Of a DNA stretch of 64,000 nucleotides, positions 1 to 8,586 are shown piece by piece. Each line of letters begins with the position of its first letter. Position 1 is the stretch's first letter. The DNA lies in the NCBI RefSeq assembly GCF_002551005.1, contig NZ_NVOY01000029.1, positions 1 to 64,000 on the forward strand, read 5' to 3'. The stretch comes from Bacillus pseudomycoides. Its GTDB lineage: Bacteria > Bacillota > Bacilli > Bacillales > Bacillaceae_G. The notes beneath the pieces are model-generated. The model was not told the DNA's origin and did no database searches. It was given only the letters and a program-made list of their open reading frames with translations. Both the position numbers and the translations under genes were made by a program.

Positions 1-17
1 GTTTTTCAACAGTATGA

Positions 18-46
18 AAAGATAGGGTTAACCCTATCTTTTTTTC
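18..46 (+). terminator. Rho-independent terminator of an upstream gene
   Basis: The perfect inverted repeat GATAGGGTTAACCCTATC is followed by a T run. It probably ends a plus-strand gene lying before the window. Confidence 0.7.
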
Positions 47-145
47 ATTTTCCCTTAAAATTTTATGGATTACACCTATTGATATCGGGTTCACCCGGCA
101 GCTTAACCTTTATTATATAAAAAGTTTAAGTGAGGTGGAGCATTT

Positions 146-1441
146 ATGGAAGCATTACAAATGAGTGTAAGTAACGAAAAGAACAAAAAAGAAATGAAAA
201 ACCTATTTCTCTATTCTACAGGAAAGACTGTCTCGATATTTGGTACAGCTATTTATAATTTTGCGTTAGGGTTATACGTTTTAAAACTGACGGGCTCGGC
301 GTTAAGCTTTGCCGTTACCCTCGTATTAGGCACTATTCCGATGATTATTATCAATCCATTTGCTGGGGTGATTGCGGATAAGGTGAATAAAAAGATGTTA
401 GTTGTTTTGATGGATTTTCTTAGTGGAATCCTGCTAGTTTCTGTTTATATATTATGTATGAAATATGAATTGAATTTACTCATCATTTACGCCACTACCT
501 TTCTTTTGACGGTGTTTACTACTTTCTTTGGAATAGGTTTAGAAGCAGCTAAGCCAAACATTGTATCTGAAAAAATGTTGATGAATATTAATTCTATTAG
601 TAAAATAATTGACTCAGTCTCTTTGATTATGGGTCCCATGTTAGGCGGGATTGTTTTTGCAATCTTTGATATCAGAACTTTTATTATTTTGAATGGAATT
701 TCTTTTATCCTTTCTGGTTTATCAATGATGTTTATTCATTTTAAACTTTTCAATTTCCAAACAAATGAAGATTATTCAGGTGGGAAAATTCATTTAATAA
801 GTGATATAAAGGACGGATTTAACTTTTTATTCGAAAGAAAAAGTATTAAGAGCATGTTTACGATCTTAATATTAATTAATTTCTTTCTCGGCTTTGCAGT
901 GACTGTGCCATTACCGTATATGATCAATACAGTTCTAAAGCTAGGGTCAAAAGAGTTTGGTATGATCCAAGGGGCCTTTCCGATGGGGATGATTTTAGGA
1001 GCTTTATTGGTAAAGAAAATCACAGAAAGAATTTCCTATTCTATTCTTTTAAAATATGTAAGTTTTGCTTTATCGATTTGTATGATTCTGTTAGGAGTTC
1101 CAGTTATGTTGAAAAGTTTACAACTGAACTCCATCGTTTACACCTGTTATTTCATTGCTGTCTTGTTCTTGTTTGGAGTAGTCATAGCGCTAATTGATAT
1201 CCCTCTAGCTTATTTTATGCAAAAGGAGATTCCGGATGAATATAGAGGTAGAGTACTAAGCATTGGCATTAGTATTGCGAAAATAATGCTTCCTATGGCG
1301 ATGATATCATCAGGATCTCTATTAAATATCCTTCCTTCTTATGTCATGCCTATTGCAGGAGGAGTGTTATTCTTTCTATTTAGTGTGCGTTCAGCGAATA
1401 AAGTGAACTTTGAACTAACTTCAAAAAATATAAGTATTTAA
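146..1441 (+). CDS. MFS transporter (putative drug efflux)
   Basis: This is a 431-residue polytopic membrane protein with about twelve hydrophobic segments and the loop 2-3 type motif GVIADKVNKK, as in major facilitator proteins of the macrolide-efflux-like group. It should move a small molecule across the cytoplasmic membrane using the proton gradient; the substrate is not readable. A GAGGTGG ribosome site lies about 8 bases before the ATG. An internal ATG five codons on is less well placed. The gene stands alone between two hairpins, so it is probably monocistronic. The family call is secure; the drug-efflux role is inference. Confidence 0.8.
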   Translation: MEALQMSVSNEKNKKEMKNLFLYSTGKTVSIFGTAIYNFALGLYVLKLTGSALSFAVTLVLGTIPMIIINPFAGVIADKVNKKMLVVLMDFLSGILLVSVYILCMKYELNLLIIYATTFLLTVFTTFFGIGLEAAKPNIVSEKMLMNINSISKIIDSVSLIMGPMLGGIVFAIFDIRTFIILNGISFILSGLSMMFIHFKLFNFQTNEDYSGGKIHLISDIKDGFNFLFERKSIKSMFTILILINFFLGFAVTVPLPYMINTVLKLGSKEFGMIQGAFPMGMILGALLVKKITERISYSILLKYVSFALSICMILLGVPVMLKSLQLNSIVYTCYFIAVLFLFGVVIALIDIPLAYFMQKEIPDEYRGRVLSIGISIAKIMLPMAMISSGSLLNILPSYVMPIAGGVLFFLFSVRSANKVNFELTSKNISI

Positions 1442-1446
1442 TTTGT

Positions 1447-1484
1447 TATAGGGCCTGATTATTATGGAATAATCAGGCCCTATA
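1447..1484. terminator. Hairpin downstream of the MFS gene
   Basis: There is a perfect 17-bp stem (TATAGGGCCTGATTATT and its complement) with a 4-base loop. The following T tract is poor on both strands, so this is either a weak terminator or an mRNA 3'-end stabiliser. Confidence 0.55.
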
Positions 1485-1547
1485 GTTGAAAAAAACTCTC
1501 CTTCCAGTATACTGAATAAAGAAATTTATCTTAAAGTTAAAAGTGTG

Positions 1548-1568
1548 TTTGATCATTTGTAGATCAAA
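1548..1568. promoter_or_regulatory. Inverted repeat upstream of the oxidase gene
   Basis: TTTGATC, 7 bases, GATCAAA lies 45 bases before the next start codon. It could be an operator; no regulator can be named. Confidence 0.25.
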
Positions 1569-1612
1569 TTTCTGGAACGTGTAAAAGTATGAAAAAGGAA
1601 AAGGTGTTATAA

Positions 1613-2740
1613 ATGAAAACGTATATTGTAGTTGGAGCTGGGATTCTTGGAGCATCTACTGCCTATCATCTTGCAAAGGCAGGGGCTCGTGTTACATTGG
1701 TTGATCGTCAAGATTTAGGGCAGGCAACGGATGCAGCAGCAGGAATTGTCTGTCCTTGGCTATCACAGCGTCGGAACAAAGCTTGGTATCAAATAGCGAA
1801 AGGCGGAGCTCGTTACTATGCTTCCTTAATTGAACAATTAGAAGCAGATGGCGAAAGAGATACTGGTTATAAACGTGTAGGTGCAATTAGCCTCCATACA
1901 GAAGAGAAAAAATTAGATCAAATGGAGGAGCGAGCGCATAAACGTCGCGAGGAAGCTCCTGAAATTGGTGAAATTACACGTTTATCGTCAGCTGAAACGA
2001 CAAAGCTTTTTCCATCATTATCAGAAGAATATAGCTCAGTACATATTAGCGGTGCTGCGCGTGTGAACGGTAGAGCACTTCGTCAGGCTCTTGTGAACGC
2101 TGCAAAGAAACATGGTGCTGTATATATGAAAGGAAATGCATCATTAGTACATGAAGACAATCAAGTTATTGGTGTTGAAGTAGATGGTGAAACTTTAACA
2201 GTTGATCAAGTAATTGTAACTGCGGGGGCATGGGCAAATGAATTATTGCAACCGCTCGGTGTTAATTTCTTAGTTACATTCCAAAAAGCGCAAATCGTTC
2301 ATCTTCATGTAACAGACGTGGATACAGACAATTGGCCAGTTGTTATGCCACCAAATGACCAATACATTCTGGCTTTTGAAGATGGTCGTGTAGTAGTAGG
2401 CGCAACACATGAAAATGATACTGGATTTGATTACAGGGTAACAGCCGGTGGATTACATGAAGTATTTGATAAAGCACTATCAGTTGCTCCAGGTTTATCG
2501 AATAGTACGATGATGGAAACAAGAGTTGGATATAGGCCGTTTACACCAGGATTCCTTCCAGTAATTGGCGCGTTACCTAACTTTGAAGGTATACTCGTTG
2601 CTAATGGACTTGGTGCTTCTGGGTTAACTGCAGGACCTTTTCTAGGTTCTGAACTTGCGAAACTTGCTCTTGGTGAACAGACAGAACTTGATCTTAGTTA
2701 TTATGATGTAGCAGGGGCAATTGAACAGCCAAAGAATTAG
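1613..2740 (+). CDS. FAD-dependent amino-acid oxidase/dehydrogenase (DAO family)
   Basis: This 375-residue protein starts with a Rossmann FAD-binding motif (VVGAGILGASTAYHL) and ends with the typical GYRPFTPGFLPVIGALP and NGLGASGLTAGPF segments of the DAO family, which includes DadA, glycine oxidase ThiO and sarcosine oxidase. It should oxidise an amine or D-amino acid in the cytoplasm or at the membrane; the exact substrate cannot be read. The length is normal for the family. An AAAGGTG ribosome site precedes the ATG. No pathway neighbour is present, so it appears to stand alone. The family is sure; a DadA-like role is a guess. Confidence 0.8.
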   Translation: MKTYIVVGAGILGASTAYHLAKAGARVTLVDRQDLGQATDAAAGIVCPWLSQRRNKAWYQIAKGGARYYASLIEQLEADGERDTGYKRVGAISLHTEEKKLDQMEERAHKRREEAPEIGEITRLSSAETTKLFPSLSEEYSSVHISGAARVNGRALRQALVNAAKKHGAVYMKGNASLVHEDNQVIGVEVDGETLTVDQVIVTAGAWANELLQPLGVNFLVTFQKAQIVHLHVTDVDTDNWPVVMPPNDQYILAFEDGRVVVGATHENDTGFDYRVTAGGLHEVFDKALSVAPGLSNSTMMETRVGYRPFTPGFLPVIGALPNFEGILVANGLGASGLTAGPFLGSELAKLALGEQTELDLSYYDVAGAIEQPKN

Positions 2741-2836
2741 AGAAATAGTATGTATTACATATAAGGATAGCACTACATGCCCATCAGCCTAAAAAATAAA
2801 ATAATTCATAGCAAAAAAATTTCCTTTCCTACAACT

Positions 2837-2840
2837 ATTT
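2837..2840. repeat. Candidate target-site duplication, left
   Basis: ATTT directly abuts the left inverted repeat of the IS element and is repeated at 4402-4405. Four bases alone could match by chance. Confidence 0.4.
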
Positions 2841-4401
2841 GAATCAATTTCATAATTCTCGACCCTGATGTACCAAGGGTTTTAAGAACACAAAAAAGGA
2901 GTACCTCCCCAAATTCTTGTATAATGGTAGTTACTACACAAACCAAATCAAGAAAAGGGGTTGACTCCCTATGTCTATTATACGACAAGAAAGCCTGTTT
3001 GACATCCAAGATTTATATGATTTAGAACCAACGAGACGATTCGAAGCGATTTTTTCCACACTGACAATCGAACCCGTTTTAGCTGTTGTTTCGAAACGAT
3101 CGATTTATGGTGCGCCAACAGAATTAAATTACGCCGCGATGATCTATGCCCTCGTTGCTCGTATTGTGGAACGAATTCCAACGATTAAAGATCTTGTGAA
3201 GCGGTTACGATATGATTTTATGTTTCATCTGGAGTGCGGTTTTTTATTCTCTGATCGCATCCCTTCCGAAGCTTCTTTTTCACGTTTTACCCAGAAATTA
3301 AGTGAGTCAAATGTGTTGGAAACGGTTCAAGAAACCTTACTTCTTCAAGCTATTCAAGAAGAGTTTATTACAGATGATGTAGTTTCTATTGATGCGACAC
3401 ATTTTGAGTCCAGAGACCGAGCGACTGCGCAAGAAAAGAAACCAAAACCAGAACCAAAAAAACGTGGTCGTAAAACAAAGGCGGAACAAGAAGCCTTTCA
3501 ACAAGAAAAAGAAGAACGAGAAAATCAAAAAAACATCTATGAAAAAACAATAGAAGATCAACTAGATATCAGCTTGGAAACCTTACGGACAGAAATCCCT
3601 TTACACCCAAATTGGGGCATCAAGAAAAATAGTGAAGGAAAAAATACATTTTGGTTTGGATTCAAAGCCCATTTGGCGGTTGGATCTAAGAGTCAATATA
3701 TCCTTCAATCCCTTATGACTTCCGCAAGTTTACACGATGGAAAAGCCGCTATTCCTTTATTAAAAGGTATACAAGAACGACTTTCTTCGTTGACCATTCA
3801 GTATGGCGTATTAGACGCGGGTTATGATTACGAAGCGATTTACACACAACTTCACCGCATGAAAACGAAAGCAATCATTGCTTATAACAAACGAAATGAA
3901 GGAGAAATCCTTGGTTTGGATGAACATTTCGCTCCTACTTGCGTGCGTGAACACTCTTATCGCTACGACAGTTTTGATGAGAAATATCAAAACTTGAAAT
4001 ATACACAACCAGATGAGTGTAAAACCTGCCCGTTAGCGACAGATTCTCTTTGCCAAAAAGTCTTCAAAATCAAAATAGAGACAGATATTCGGAAATATAG
4101 CGCCCCGGGTCGTGGATCAGAAGCATGGAAAAAGCTTTACAATCAAAGAAGTGCTGTCGAACGAGTGAACGCATACTTAAAAGAATTCTTTCAGTTAAAA
4201 AATGTACGATATCGATCTGGAAAACGAGCAAAAGTACATTTCGATCTTGTGACACTTGTTTATAATGCCTCGAAGTTAGCGGTAGATCGCATCAATCAGA
4301 AAATGAAAGAAATGAATCAAGCCGCTTAGCATTTTCAAAAAACATATCTTTAAAATTCTGCCACTCTAACCAGGGAAATGAATCAATTATGAAATTGATT
4401 C
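2841..4401 (+). mobile_element. IS1182-family insertion sequence, complete
   Basis: The element is about 1561 bp and holds one transposase gene between 17-bp perfect terminal inverted repeats, GAATCAATTTCATAATT at 2841-2857 and its complement at 4385-4401. Partial similarity extends inward. Possible ATTT duplications flank it. The right repeat also forms a local palindrome with the sequence just inside it. The ends were found by eye, so the precise boundary could shift by a base. Confidence 0.75.
2971..4329 (+). CDS. IS1182-family transposase
   Basis: This is a 452-residue DDE transposase. It has the N-terminal DUF772-like domain (about 40-120, with VKRLRYDFMF and DRIPSEASFSRF), a catalytic segment starting SIDATHFESRDR, a charged lysine-rich spacer, and a C-terminal part with LDAGYDYEAI, the zinc-ribbon-like CKTCPLATDSLC and RSAVERVNAYLKEFF, which carries the last acidic residue. 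The reading frame is intact, so the element could be active. AAAAGGGG lies 10 bases before the ATG. It performs cut-and-paste DNA transposition of its own element. Confidence 0.88.
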   Translation: MSIIRQESLFDIQDLYDLEPTRRFEAIFSTLTIEPVLAVVSKRSIYGAPTELNYAAMIYALVARIVERIPTIKDLVKRLRYDFMFHLECGFLFSDRIPSEASFSRFTQKLSESNVLETVQETLLLQAIQEEFITDDVVSIDATHFESRDRATAQEKKPKPEPKKRGRKTKAEQEAFQQEKEERENQKNIYEKTIEDQLDISLETLRTEIPLHPNWGIKKNSEGKNTFWFGFKAHLAVGSKSQYILQSLMTSASLHDGKAAIPLLKGIQERLSSLTIQYGVLDAGYDYEAIYTQLHRMKTKAIIAYNKRNEGEILGLDEHFAPTCVREHSYRYDSFDEKYQNLKYTQPDECKTCPLATDSLCQKVFKIKIETDIRKYSAPGRGSEAWKKLYNQRSAVERVNAYLKEFFQLKNVRYRSGKRAKVHFDLVTLVYNASKLAVDRINQKMKEMNQAA

Positions 4402-4405
4402 ATTT
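4402..4405. repeat. Candidate target-site duplication, right
   Basis: ATTT abuts the right inverted repeat and matches 2837-2840. Confidence 0.4.
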
Positions 4406-4547
4406 ATATGAATTAAGTTTCTTTTTTTGTTGTGAAGAGAACAGGATTTCTTAGCTTGATGGCCATAGTACGGTATCGCTCTGAAAAATCTCCTCAAACT
4501 TACCTATGAGTAAGTTTTTGGTACACAAGAGTAAATTCTTTTCCCTG

Positions 4548-4968
4548 CCTCATCCCAAAATCATGTACAGGTATGGACAGCAGTTTCTTTTAGAATACTC
4601 TAAAAGAAGAAAGAAAAAGTTTGTGATGACACATTTTTGTCTAACGGGAACATATCCTGCATGAGTAAATGTGCTTAATTTCGAGAAATATGTGTCTTGT
4701 AAGAAAAACTGTTTTTTTGCAATGTTCACAGAAGCATTGTTATCACTCATTAAGGTTGTCTTACAGGACACACAAATAAACACACGTATTGATGGTGCTT
4801 TCTTTTCTTTGTGACCGCACACGCAACATGTTTTCGTTGTATCTCGTTCGTCAACATTGATGATTTCAATTTTCACATCATATATATTACAAATTTGTTG
4901 GACCATTTCAAATCCAAAACAAATCATTCCATCTTTGTATTGTATAACAATTCGTTCGATCTCACTTC
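4548..4968 (-). pseudogene. C-terminal remnant of IS605-family TnpB
   Basis: The minus-strand frame reads into IVIQYKDGMICFGFEMVQ, then VDERDTTKTCCVCGH and FICVSCKTTLMSDNNAS. This is the zinc-ribbon (two CxxC pairs) and the last RuvC-like motif of TnpB, the RNA-guided nuclease of IS200/IS605 elements. It covers perhaps a third of a normal 370-400 residue protein. The frame is open back to about 4968, where a stop precedes it. The downstream tail diverges from TnpB. It is certainly a fragment and should be inactive. Confidence 0.75.
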
Positions 4969-4971
4969 CAA

Positions 4972-5002
4972 AAATAAAAACCTATTCAAATAGAATAGGT
5001 TT
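4972..5002 (-). terminator. Terminator of proC
   Basis: AAACCTATTC pairs with GAATAGGTTT. On the minus strand the hairpin is followed by a T-rich stretch, 55 bases after the proC stop. Confidence 0.55.
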
Positions 5003-5057
5003 GAGTAACTTTAGATAATTTTATTTAAACTGTTATTTTATCCCTAAACGTAGTTTC

Positions 5058-5876
5058 TTACTTATTAGTTAAACTGGATATTTCAACAGATTTTTGAGTA
5101 CAACGTTTCATAGCTGAAATGATAGCTGTTCTTAAGCCTTTTTCCTCTAATGTTGCTACAGCTTCTATTGTCGTTCCACCTGGAGAACAAACCATATCTT
5201 TAAGTGTGCCTGGATGTATCCCTGTTTCAAGTACCATTTTTGCAGAACCTAATACAGCTTGAGCTGCGAATTTATAAGCTTGAGTTCTTGGCATACCATC
5301 TAGTACAGCAGCATCTGCCATGGCTTCTATAAACATATATACATATGCTGGAGAAGAACCACTTACAGATGTTACAACATCCATTAATTTTTCATTTACT
5401 ATCTCTGTTTGGCCAAAACTATTAAATATATTTAGTATGTCTTCTAGATCTTTTTCTGTAACCACTTCATTAGCACATAACGCAGACATTCCTTCTCCAA
5501 CTAGAGCAGGTGTATTAGGCATTACTCTAACAACTTTTAACTTTCTGCCGAAAGTATTCTCAGTACTCTTAATACTTTTTCCAGCAGCAATAGTTACGAC
5601 TATTACATCGCTTTTTATCTGCTCTTTTATTTGGTTAATTACTGATGAGTATAGGTCTGGTTTGATTGATAAAATTAAAATATCAGCATTGTTAGCTACT
5701 TCATTGTTGTCAGTAGTTGTAGTTATGTTATATTTTTCACTAGCATTTTTTAAATTAGTGACACTTATATCTGAACAAATTATTTTATCTGAAGAAACTA
5801 TATTTTTGTTAATCATTCCACCTATTATAGCGATACCCATGTTTCCGCATCCGATGAATCCTATTTGTTTGTTCAT
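5058..5876 (-). CDS. proC: Pyrroline-5-carboxylate reductase
   Basis: ProC reduces pyrroline-5-carboxylate to L-proline with NAD(P)H in the cytoplasm, the last step of proline synthesis. The 272-residue protein is full length. It begins with the dinucleotide fold GFIGCGNMGIAIIGGM, then has VVRVMPNTPALVGEGMSALC and the conserved signature SVSGSSPAYVYMFIEAMADA ahead of PGGTTIEAV near the end. The best ribosome site (AAAGGAG) lies about 15 bases upstream of the ATG, which is long, but no better start was seen. A proA fragment lies divergently upstream, so this locus once held more proline genes. Other copies may exist elsewhere. Confidence 0.92.
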   Translation of the reverse strand: MNKQIGFIGCGNMGIAIIGGMINKNIVSSDKIICSDISVTNLKNASEKYNITTTTDNNEVANNADILILSIKPDLYSSVINQIKEQIKSDVIVVTIAAGKSIKSTENTFGRKLKVVRVMPNTPALVGEGMSALCANEVVTEKDLEDILNIFNSFGQTEIVNEKLMDVVTSVSGSSPAYVYMFIEAMADAAVLDGMPRTQAYKFAAQAVLGSAKMVLETGIHPGTLKDMVCSPGGTTIEAVATLEEKGLRTAIISAMKRCTQKSVEISSLTNK

Positions 5877-6116
5877 AATAACTCGCTCTTGCTCCTTTTA
5901 TTATAAATTTTATTCGTTTAAAAATTATTATTCTAAAAAAACAACGATATCCCGTACAGAAGAAATAAACATTATAAACTCTATCGAGATTAGTATAAAA
6001 AAACATTTTAAGTGAGTACATTACTTTTTGCAATACAAAAAATATATAGAACTCACTTTTATTCTGCACTAAACAAGTACATTTTCATATGCCACTTAAT
6101 AACATTTTAAATAATT

Positions 6117-6521
6117 TTGGAGAATATAAACGTATCACTATCAATAGCATTGGCAATTGATTCTTCTCTTGTACCAGCTTCAGAAGAAGACTGGGAAACA
6201 GAGTTTTTGTCTCTTACGCTGGCAGTCAAAATTGTTTCCTCTGTTGAAGAAACGATTCGCCACATCAATGCTTATGGCTCCATGCATTCCGAAGCGATCA
6301 TTACAGAGAACGAGGAAAACGTCAGCAAGTTTTTCACGTCCGTTGATGCTGCAGCGCTCTATCATAATACTTCGACCCGCTTTACTGACGGTTTTGAATT
6401 TGGCTTCGGCGCAGAAATAGGCATCAGCACGCAAAAGCTGCACGCGCGGGGACCGATGGGGCTATCTGCATTGACTTCCACAAAATATGTGATTCGTGGG
6501 AATGGGCAGATTCGGGGATAA
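6117..6521 (+). pseudogene. proA: Truncated proA (glutamate-5-semialdehyde dehydrogenase, C-terminal third)
   Basis: The frame reads [60 protein letters not shown] and [14 protein letters not shown]. This matches roughly the last 130 residues of ProA, which is normally about 415. The catalytic cysteine and the whole NADPH-binding part are missing. The frame starts from a TTG that overlaps a GGAG, probably by chance. The 3' part is richer in G+C than its surroundings. It is divergent from proC and should be non-functional. Confidence 0.85.
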
Positions 6522-6908
6522 GAAGTAGAAGGACAGATGCAAAGCCCCTTTTGTTTTATTTTCGCTTTCAGTTTCCGACACTTTTTTAGTATTAAAGTGG
6601 TTTCTAGAAAATTCAAACTTAGCAGTTTTCTATTCGTTTAAATAATTACCATGCTTTAGACGATGTCAAAGCATGGTTTTTGTATATAACTTAAAAATGT
6701 TTATAGAAGTAAAAAAATTACAAATCGCTCCTGAAGTTATTATAAATAGAACTGGTAACCAAATCTCTTTTTAATCTTATTGAATAACGGTGGGCTTTTT
6801 TTCTTTGGTAATAATGATGGAACGATTTTCAAGAATCGAGTGCGATTGTTGAATAACATAGGTAGAAAATGATCAAACTTTTTACAAAAGTGAAATTTAC
6901 TTCTAATC
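6522..6908. other. Intergenic stretch with one terminator
   Basis: Apart from the hairpin at 6649-6681, I see no open gene here. The part after 6750 may be decayed DNA leading into the TnpB N-terminal remnant. Confidence 0.4.
6649..6681 (+). terminator. Terminator
   Basis: CCATGCTTT and AAAGCATGG form a 9-bp stem followed by TTTTT. It probably belonged to the transcript of the truncated proA. Confidence 0.7.
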
Positions 6909-7028
6909 TATCCAAATAAGAAACAAGAAATATTAATTGCTAAAACGATTGGTTACAGTCGCTTTGTATTCAATTTCTTATTGAGCGAATGGATGAGTTT
7001 AGTTAAAGAAGAAAATCAAATCGCATAG
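6909..7028 (+). pseudogene. N-terminal remnant of a TnpB-like protein
   Basis: The frame reads YPNKKQEILIAKTIGYSRFV, then FNFLLSEWMSL, and stops. This resembles the start of IS605 OrfB/TnpB proteins, typically RIYPNxEQ followed by an FVFN block. No start codon remains and only about 39 residues are left. It is on the opposite strand to the C-terminal TnpB remnant at 4.5-5.0 kb. Confidence 0.6.
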
Positions 7029-7166
7029 CCTACAAAAAAGAAAGCAAACTAAAATCGTGGGTGCCGATAACGAAAAAATATTACTCCACGATCTTTATAT
7101 AGCGTATTTATTATGGTTGGCATCCTTGAAGGAATAATTAAATCAAACTACAAGGGTGGTGAAAAA

Positions 7167-7292
7167 ATGGTTAAAAATAAGAATAATCAATTTAAGAATA
7201 ATAAAAATGCTCTACCAAAAGCAGATGTAGAATTTGTAGGAGAAAATGGACTTGAAAAAATAGCATTAAGAGCTCAAAAAAAATCAAAATAA
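7167..7292 (+). CDS. Small basic protein of unknown function
   Basis: This 41-residue, highly charged, asparagine- and lysine-rich peptide starts MVKNKNNQFKNNKNALPKAD and contains DVEFVGENGLEKIALRAQKK. A ribosome site AAGGGTGG lies 8 bases before the ATG, which supports translation. The composition resembles small spore-associated proteins of bacilli, but I do not recognise the family. It stands alone between decayed transposon DNA and the GIY-YIG gene. Confidence 0.6.
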   Translation: MVKNKNNQFKNNKNALPKADVEFVGENGLEKIALRAQKKSK

Positions 7293-7537
7293 GTAAACAA
7301 TATGGGGCAGTAAATCTGTCCCTCAAAATTAACCTGATGTTTTTAAGAGATACTAAAATGAATGTTTCTAAGACCGGAGATTCTATTCATCAAATAATTC
7401 GTGAGTTTTCATTGAAAAGAGAGAGCCCTTTGTTCAGCTCACATATATTATATATACATGGGATAACATTATAATGGTTTTTTTTACATAATTGTGATAC
7501 TATTTTCCTTTATAACAAAAAAAGGACGTGACATATA

Positions 7538-7912
7538 GTGATCAAAATTGAGATACCAGCAGTGGACGTTACGATTACAGAGCGTAAACAAGTAATAAAA
7601 GGTGATGAACCAATAATTACTCCGATTAATGGATTTATTGACTTCCATCTGATTCCAAGAGATAAAGGCGGCATTTTTATGTTTTATAATATTAATGATG
7701 AGCTGCTATTCGTTGGAAAAGCACGTAAATTACGTCAAAGAATTAAAAAGCATTTTGAAGATAATGTTTCACCGATCAAAGCATACAGAGATGAAGTATA
7801 TCGAATTGATGCATGTATCGTAGAAGATCCGATGGAACGAGAAATTTACGAAACATATATTATTAATGAACTTCAAGCGAAATATAATGTAGATAAAGTA
7901 TTTTTTAAATAA
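7538..7912 (+). CDS. GIY-YIG domain protein
   Basis: This 124-residue protein has a GIY-YIG-like core. GGIFMFYNINDELLFVGKAR is followed by KLRQRIKKHF, matching the N-terminal nuclease region of UvrC (GVYMF...YVGKA). The second motif is FVG instead of YIG, and no helix-hairpin-helix or UvrB-binding part is present, so it is a stand-alone domain. It presumably cuts or binds DNA; the activity is not proven. The start is a GTG with AAAGGACGTGA upstream. Its transcript ends at the strong hairpin it shares with the convergent VOC gene. Confidence 0.75.
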   Translation: MIKIEIPAVDVTITERKQVIKGDEPIITPINGFIDFHLIPRDKGGIFMFYNINDELLFVGKARKLRQRIKKHFEDNVSPIKAYRDEVYRIDACIVEDPMEREIYETYIINELQAKYNVDKVFFK

Positions 7913-7927
7913 AAAATTAAAAAAATA

Positions 7928-7970
7928 AAATGACCTCGGCATAATGCCTGAGGTCATTTTATTTTTCATT
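7928..7970. terminator. Bidirectional terminator
   Basis: AAAATGACCTC.GG and CC.GAGGTCATTTT form a long stem with A and T runs on either side, between two convergent genes. Confidence 0.8.
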
Positions 7971-7981
7971 TATTTGCAAAG

Positions 7982-8392
7982 TTAGTTTTTCGGAAGATTT
8001 AGCTGCCAAGAAACGCCATACTTATCTTGAACCCAACCGAATTTTGCACTCCAGGGCGAATTAGTTAGTGGCATTAAAACAACGCCCTCATGAGATAACT
8101 TATCAAAAACTCGATCAATTTCTTCTTCCGTATCACAAGTGACAAACAGTGACATAGCGGGTGTAAATTTATGTACATCTTTATTACTACTATCAATGCA
8201 CATAAATCGTTGTCCTTTTAATGAAAAAGTAGCATGTAACACAGTTCCTTCTTCGCCCGCTTCGTTCGCTCCGTACCGAGAAATACTCATTATTTCTGAT
8301 TGATCAAATATAGAAGTGTAATGATTCATTGCTTTCTCGGCTGTTCCCCGGAACATTAAAAACGTAGTAATTTTTTGACTTGAATTTTCCAT
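7982..8392 (-). CDS. VOC-superfamily (PhnB/glyoxalase-like) protein
   Basis: This protein of about 136 residues has the paired beta-alpha-beta pattern of PhnB-type VOC proteins: TTFLMFRGTAEKAMNHYTSI, an ISRYG segment, then SLFVTCDTEEEIDRVFDKLS and SAKFGWVQDKYGVSWQL at the end. Members bind a metal and a small ligand, but their substrates are mostly unknown. I chose the ATG at 8392. The in-frame TTG at 8398 is only 4 bases from the GGAG, while the ATG is 10 away. It is divergent from uppP. Confidence 0.8.
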   Translation of the reverse strand: MENSSQKITTFLMFRGTAEKAMNHYTSIFDQSEIMSISRYGANEAGEEGTVLHATFSLKGQRFMCIDSSNKDVHKFTPAMSLFVTCDTEEEIDRVFDKLSHEGVVLMPLTNSPWSAKFGWVQDKYGVSWQLNLPKN

Positions 8393-8586
8393 TTTCAATT
8401 CACTCCTTTAATAATTTTTAACCCTATAAAACGAACGTATATTCTTGTGTATGCATTTATATTATCTTTAAGAGTTCGCGATTGTCAATTGTTATGCAAT
8501 ATAACAACCTATTAAAACTGAATAATGTTACATAACTAAAAATTACAAACATATACTGGTACAAGCAAACTTGAAAGGAGACAATC

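Noticed and set aside
5320-6015. 231-codon plus-strand frame across proC
   Set aside because: It is antisense to proC, which is clearly the coding strand; no ribosome site.
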